This document shows positions 58,275 to 64,000 of a DNA stretch of 64,000 nucleotides, piece after piece. A program made the position numbers and the translations under genes. Origin of the DNA: Ophiosphaerella korrae. Taxonomy: Eukaryota; Ascomycota; Dothideomycetes; Pleosporales; Phaeosphaeriaceae. Numbering within the stretch: the stretch's first letter is position 1; every line of letters begins with the position of its first letter. Where the stretch lies: the NCBI GenBank assembly GCA_028456385.1, contig JALNQF010000050.1:186001-250000 (forward strand). Reading direction: 5' to 3'. Below the pieces are notes generated by a model. It was not told the origin of the DNA, did not search any database, and saw nothing but the letters and a program-made list of their open reading frames with translations.

Positions 58275-60395
58275 CCTTGCTAATTTAGTTATTGCGAGAA
58301 GTAAAGCGTAAGTAGCGCATAGTCTAGCTAATATAATAGTAGAAAGTTTAAAAAGTAAAGCTCCTAAGAGTAGTTATAAGTTAGATAGTACTATATAGGA
58401 AACAATTAAGGACTATATAAACAAACTAATTAACAATAAAGAAGATATAAAGATAGTAATTAAAGCACTAGAAACGTAGAATAAAGAACTATAAGACTAC
58501 TTAAAATAGAATAAAGTATAAATTAAAGCTATTATTAAAGGCTAGAACTAGATAGAGCTAATTACCTAATAACTAGAAATAAGTATAATAAAGAAACTAC
58601 CTAAGATACCTATCCTTAAAAAGTTTAATAGAATAAGAGAGAAATTAAGACCCTTTATAGTATTAGCATAACTCTAGATAGATGTATAAGTACTACACTT
58701 TAATATAGAAGAAAAGAAGGTAATATATATTAGACTACACCTTAAAGAAGATATAATAAGATAGTATAAGCCCTACTAGATAGACTATATATTGCATTCT
58801 CTAATAACCTAAAAAGACGAAACTAGAGCTATTTTTAGAAGTTATAAATACTTTACTAAATAAATAAGAGTAGTATTTAGAGATATAGATATTACCTAAT
58901 AAGCTAAAGAGAAACTTAAAAGGCTTACACAAAACAAGAGTATTCTAGAATATATATTATAATTTAAATAACTAAGCTAAAATATAGAATAGAACAAATT
59001 AGCTCTTATATTACGATTTAAACAAAGACTAAATATAAAAATTTAATACAAAATAATATATATAGAGAAACCTAGGACACTAGAAGCCCTAAAACAATAA
59101 GTAATCTAAATTAACAATAACCTTTAAGAATAGAAAAAGAACAAGTATAGTAGCTAAACTAGAAACTAGGACACTAGAGACCCTATAATCCTTAACGCAA
59201 ACAAGGATAGAAAGAGAAAGAAGAATAAAGACTTTACGTATTTTAACTATAGTAAGAAAGGCTACTATGTAAACGACTACTAATTAAAGAAGAAAAAGGA
59301 TATAGTATATTATAAATATAAAAAACTAGGTTACTACGTAAAAGACTATAAAAGTAAGGACTATAAAAAGGATAAGGAAACTTAGTTAAAGACAATAGAG
59401 AAAAAGAAGGAAGTACTATAAGTATAGGCTAAACGTTAAGAAAAGGTAGCTAAGAGTAAAGAAATATAATACGTAATACTTTAATAGACTTTTTGTTACA
59501 AAGACAACTACTATATATACTTTTCTAGTAAATAGGGAGTAGGATACTTCCTATAATAAAGAAATAGAGTAGTAGTAATAAAAGAAAGAACAAAAGTATA
59601 GCTAGAAGAAATAGCGTATGTAATAGACCTACTAATAGAAGACTTAGAAAGAGAAGAGCCCTAGAACCTATCGATCTAGGCTAAAGGACTAGCACTAGAT
59701 AAAGAGACTACTATAGCTTCTTCTAAAGAACTATAAGAAAGTAAAAGATAAGTAAGTATAAGAGGTATAGAACACGCCTAGCTAGATATATATAGCTATA
59801 ATAGCTATACAACAATAGATATAAAAGAATAAAATAAAGAATAGAAGTTTGTTTAGAAATACTTACTAGTTATAAGTATAGAGGAAGCGTACAAAGACTA
59901 GAAAGAACGCAATCCTAAAGAAACAAAGTTTACACTATTTTAAGAATAGATAAAGTAATATATAGTTATAGTAAGAAGGATACCTACCTAAAAAGAATAG
60001 TAGTACCTTGCAAGAAAAACGCGATAGATTAACAAAGCCTATACACTAAGAGTACTAGTAATATACTATATCCTAATAATAGAAATACCTAGCAAAGACA
60101 AATATTAGGAAGGGGATAATAAAATAATAAACCTAAAATATCTAGTACATTTTAAAGTATTATAGATATTATACCTAGAAAAGAATTATATAATATATAG
60201 AAACCCTAAGGTAAATAATAAAGTATAGCCTATAAGAAAAAGAGGCTATAACTATACAAGAGTAATTCTAGTAGAAGATATCTAAGGATAAGAAATAATA
60301 CTAGAAGAAGGTTACGTAGTAATAAGGCCTAGACTAAAACTACCTAAGAAATACGTCTAAGGAAGACTATAGTACAAATACAAGTACAATAAATA
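58275..60395 (+). mobile_element. Element E internal, gag to pre-protease
   Basis: Collinear with A and G up to just before protease; interrupted at 60395 by element F. Confidence 0.82.
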
Positions 60396-60608
60396 TATTA
60401 CAATAGTAACAAGAGAAACATAGATAGAACTAATTAGCCTTACAACTAAAGGATTAAGTTCTTACGAATACAAAGAATACAAACTTAATTAAGAAACTAT
60501 ATATAATTAGGACACCTAAAGTAATCTATAATCTATAGACTCTTAGCGTTAATAGATTATAGATTAAGGTAATCTATAATCTGTTATTCTTAGTAGTAAT
60601 AGATTAAC
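60396..60608 (+). repeat. Element F, 5' part of 5' LTR
   Basis: TATTACAATAGTAACAAGAG and the first ~213 bp of an E-type LTR, broken at 60608 by element G inside the LTR core. Confidence 0.82.
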
Positions 60609-61038
60609 TATTACGACAGTAACAAGAGAAATACAAATAGAACTAATTAGCCCTACGACTAAAGGATTAAGTTCTTACGAACACGAAGAATACAAACTTA
60701 ATTAGGAAACTACACATAATTAGGACACCTAGGGTAATCTATAATCTATAGACTCTTGGCGCTAATAGATTATAGATTAAGGTAATCTATAATCTATTGT
60801 TCTTAGCCGTAATAGATTAATAGATTAGGACAAGTATATAGTTAGTAGCGATGCGCATTATTAGGATAGTATTAGCAATTCAATTATTAACTATAAGCGA
60901 TAATATAGAGATAGTTGTAAAACATCTTCTATTATTTATAGCCTATTATAGATTACAACACAAGCTTTTACTATTACCTTATAATCTACTAATACCTATT
61001 TAGGCTATTAGGAAGTCGACCCTAGTAAGCTTATAACA
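60609..61038 (+). repeat. Element G, 5' LTR (430 bp)
   Basis: TATTACGACAGTAACAAGAG ... AGCTTATAACA, E-type core. It sits inside the LTR of F, the innermost visible insertion. Confidence 0.88.
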
Positions 61039-64000
61039 CCTTACTAATTTAGTTATTGCAAGAAGTAAAGTATAAGTAGTGTATAGTCTAGCTAATACAA
61101 TAGAATAAAGTTTAACAAGCAAAGCCCCTAAGAGTAGTTATAAGTTAGATAGTACTATATAGGAAACAATTAAAGATCGTATAAATAAATTAATTAACAA
61201 CAAAGAAGATATAAAGATAGTAATCGAAGTATTAGAAACGTAGAACAAGGAACTACAAGACTACTTAAAATAGAACAAAGTACAAATTAAAGCTATTATT
61301 AAAGGCTAGAACTAGATAGAGCTAATTACTTAACAACTAGAAATAAGTGTAACAAAGAAACTACCTAAAATACCTATTCTTAAAAAGTTTAACAAAATAA
61401 GGGAGAAATTAAGACCCTTTATAGCGTTAGTACAACTCTAGATAGATGTATAAGTACTATACTTTAATATAGAAGAAAAGAAGGTAATATACATTAGACT
61501 ATACCTTAAAGAAGACGTAATAAGATAGTATAAGCCCTACTAGACAGACTACACAACGTATTCTCTAATAACCTAAAAGGACAAAACTAGAGCTATTTTT
61601 AGAAGTTATAAATACTTTACTAAACGAATAAGAGTAGTATTTAAGGATATAGATATTACCTAATAAGCTAAAGAAAAACTCAAGAGGCTTATACAAAGTA
61701 AGAGCGTTCTAGAATATATATTATAATTTAAACAACTAAGCTAAAATATAGAATAGAACAAATTAGCCTTTATATTACAATTTAAACAAAGGCTAAACGT
61801 AAAAATTTAATACAAAATAATATATATAGAGAAGCCTAGGACACTAGAAGCCCTAAAATAATAGGTAATCTAAATTAATAACAACCTTTAAGAATAGAAA
61901 AAGAATAAGTACAGCAACTAAATAAGAAATTAGGACGCTAGAGATCTTATAATCCTTAACACAAACAAAGATAGAAAGAGAAAGAAGAATAAAGACTTTA
62001 CGTATTTTAACTATAGTAAGAAAGGCTACTACGCAAAAGACTACTAATTAAAGAAGAAAAAGGATATAGTATATTATAAATATAGAAAACTAGGACACTA
62101 TATAAAAGACTATAAAAGTAAGGACTACAAAAAAGATAAAGAAACTTAGTTAAAGATAATAGAGAAAAGGAAAGAAACACTATAAGCATAGGCTAAACTT
62201 TAGGAAAAGGTAGCTAGAAGTAAAGAAATACAATACATAATACTTTATTAAACCTTTTGTTATAGAAATAACTACTATATATATCTTTCTAGTAAATAGA
62301 GAGTAGGATAGTTCCTATAGAAATATAGAGTAGTAGTAATAAAAGAAAGAATAAAAGTATAGCTAGAAGAAATAGCGTATATAATAGACCTACTAATAGA
62401 AGACTTAAAAAGAGAAGAGCCCTAGACCCTATTAATCTAGGCTAAAGGACTAGTACTAGATAAAGAAACTACTACAGCTTCCTCTAAAAGACTACAAGAA
62501 AGTAAAAGATAGGTTAGTATAAGAGGTACTAAATATACCTAGCTAGACATATATAGCTATAATAGCTATATAACAATAGATATAGAGGAACGAACTAAAG
62601 AATAGAAATTTGTTTAGAAATACTTACTAGTTATAAGTATAGAGGAAGTATACAAAGACTAGAAAGAACGTAATTCTAAAGAAATAAAGTTTATACTATT
62701 TTAAGAATAGATAAAGTAATATATAGTTATAGTAGGAAGAATACCTATATAAAGAGAATAGTAGTTCCTTGTAAGAAAAACGCAATAGATTAACAAAGCC
62801 TATATACTACAAGTACTAATAGTATACTACGTCCTAATAAACACAAGACCTAGAATAGATAGTTACTAGGAAGGGGATAACAAAATAATAAACCTAAAAC
62901 ATCTAGCTTATTTTAAAGTATTATAGATATTATACCTAGAAAAGAATTACGTAATATATAGAAACCCTAAAGTAAACAATAAAGTATAGCCTATAAGAAA
63001 AAGAGGCTACAACTATATAAGAGTAATTCTAGTAGAAGATATCTAAGGATAGGAAATAATACTAGAAGAAGGTTACTTAGTAATAAGGCCTAGACTAAAA
63101 CTACCTAAGAAATGCGTCTAAGGAAGACTATAGTACAAATACAAGTATAATAAATATTTAAAATATAAAGAATATAAACTTAAAATAAGGCTATAGCCTT
63201 AAGAAGATAGATAATTTACAAAAATACTAAAGTAAGAAAGGCTAGAAAGTATAAGTAGCCTATATATTACAAAGATAGGTACTTATTAAGGAAAGAAAGT
63301 ACAATTAATAATTAATAGTAGAGCTACAAGAAACTTTATATTAAAGAAGTTCGTAGAAGACTAAGGAATAACTTACACTATAAAGAAGTACCCTCGACAA
63401 CTAAGTATAATTAAAGGAAAACTATTCTAGGAACCTATAAGGTTTAAGACAACACCTTCTACGCTAGAACTAAAAAGAATAATAATTAAGAATATAGTTA
63501 TAGATATAACAACAATTAATAATAAATAAAATATAATACTAGGAATACTATAGTTATAGATAACTAACCTAAGAATTAATTAGAGAATAGGTAGAATTAG
63601 CTACTCTAAAAGAGAAATATTAAAAGCTAACATAGTTATACACAAAGGAGAATTCCTAGAAGAATATAAGAAATAAGAAAAATAGCTTATAAAACCTAAA
63701 GATTACCTCTTAAAATACTAACTATAGGACTTAGTAATAGATCTAAAGAAAGATAAGGACGTAGGATAGAGCCTAGTTTATAGAAAAATAGAAAAAGAAT
63801 CTAAGATTAAATAAACGTTTATCGAAAACGCACTAAAGAAAAGATAGATACAAGAATCTAAGTCCTTAGTAGTATATAGACTTATATTTATAGATAAAAA
63901 GAGAATAAGTAATAAAAGACCTTACGTAGACTTTAGAAAAACTAACGTAATTATAAATAAGAACTAATACCCTTTACTATAAATAGACGTAATATAAGAT
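61039..64000 (+). mobile_element. Element G internal, gag to start of reverse transcriptase
   Basis: Gag, zinc knuckles (about 61995..62120), protease (about 63300..63360) and the start of reverse transcriptase run to the window edge, in the same order and spacing as element A. RIP-mutated, no long frame. Its 3' half and 3' LTR lie beyond 64000. Confidence 0.85.

Noticed and set aside
62007..62189. 60-codon hydrophobic minus-strand frame
   Set aside because: Antisense of the RIP-mutated zinc-knuckle region in element G; Leu/Ser/Tyr bias is caused by AT richness.

Overview
The window looks like nuclear DNA of a filamentous ascomycete (Pezizomycotina; the gene families and the transposon load suggest Dothideomycetes/Pleosporales, but I cannot name a species). 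The signs are short introns of about 47-65 bp with GT..AG ends and CTAAT/CTAAC/CTGAY branch sites, fungal-only gene families, and an abrupt switch near 35 kb into AT-rich, TpA-rich, stop-riddled transposon DNA of the kind left by repeat-induced point mutation (RIP). Layout: (1) 0.8-3.6 kb holds a small AP-1-like bZIP factor and a DJ-1/PfpI-family gene, both on the minus strand; both models needed intron reconstruction. (2) 4.3-6.6 kb is a pogo/Fot1-like DNA transposon with TA target duplication and decayed transposase, itself hit by two short insertions that can be cut out cleanly (target duplications CTAGC and ATAGTACT). (3) 6.9-8.8 kb holds two broken enzymes, an alpha/beta hydrolase and a C-terminally truncated amidase; this block plus the pogo element lies between a ~65-bp inverted repeat. 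(4) 9.66-12.2 kb is an intact gene for an ~806-residue membrane protein of unknown function. (5) 12.5-16.2 kb is a graveyard: fragments of FUNK1-like and BCS1/AAA genes, an AT-rich relic, and a peptide transporter (PTR/POT) pseudogene with four stops. (6) 16.9-17.9 kb is an intact DUF7730-like gene. (7) 19-24 kb holds relics of WD40, ankyrin, kinase and NFX1-type genes around one intact kinase-like gene. (8) 24.1-29.7 kb holds two convergent intact genes, an RGG-tailed protein of a fungal family often mislabelled geranylgeranyl pyrophosphate synthetase, and a complete four-exon Argonaute. (9) 30.7-34.8 kb has a 5'-truncated Tad1-like LINE, a 31-bp minisatellite, an inverted-repeat unit and a Tc1-like relic. 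(10) 34.8-64 kb is one nest of Gypsy chromoviruses: B1 holds B2 (duplication TTTCG), B2 holds A (TATAC); B1 is cut again by C, C by D, D by E, E by F, F by G, with the right halves beyond the window. All copies are RIP-ruined; no functional gag or pol remains. Working together: the only clear functional link is Argonaute (RNA silencing) in the last gene block before the silenced, RIP-mutated nest; a functional connection is inference. The most novel signals are the seven-copy nest with hypervariable LTR cores, including a 54-bp unit present twice in one LTR and three times in its partner, and the short un-RIPed insertions that post-date RIP of their hosts.
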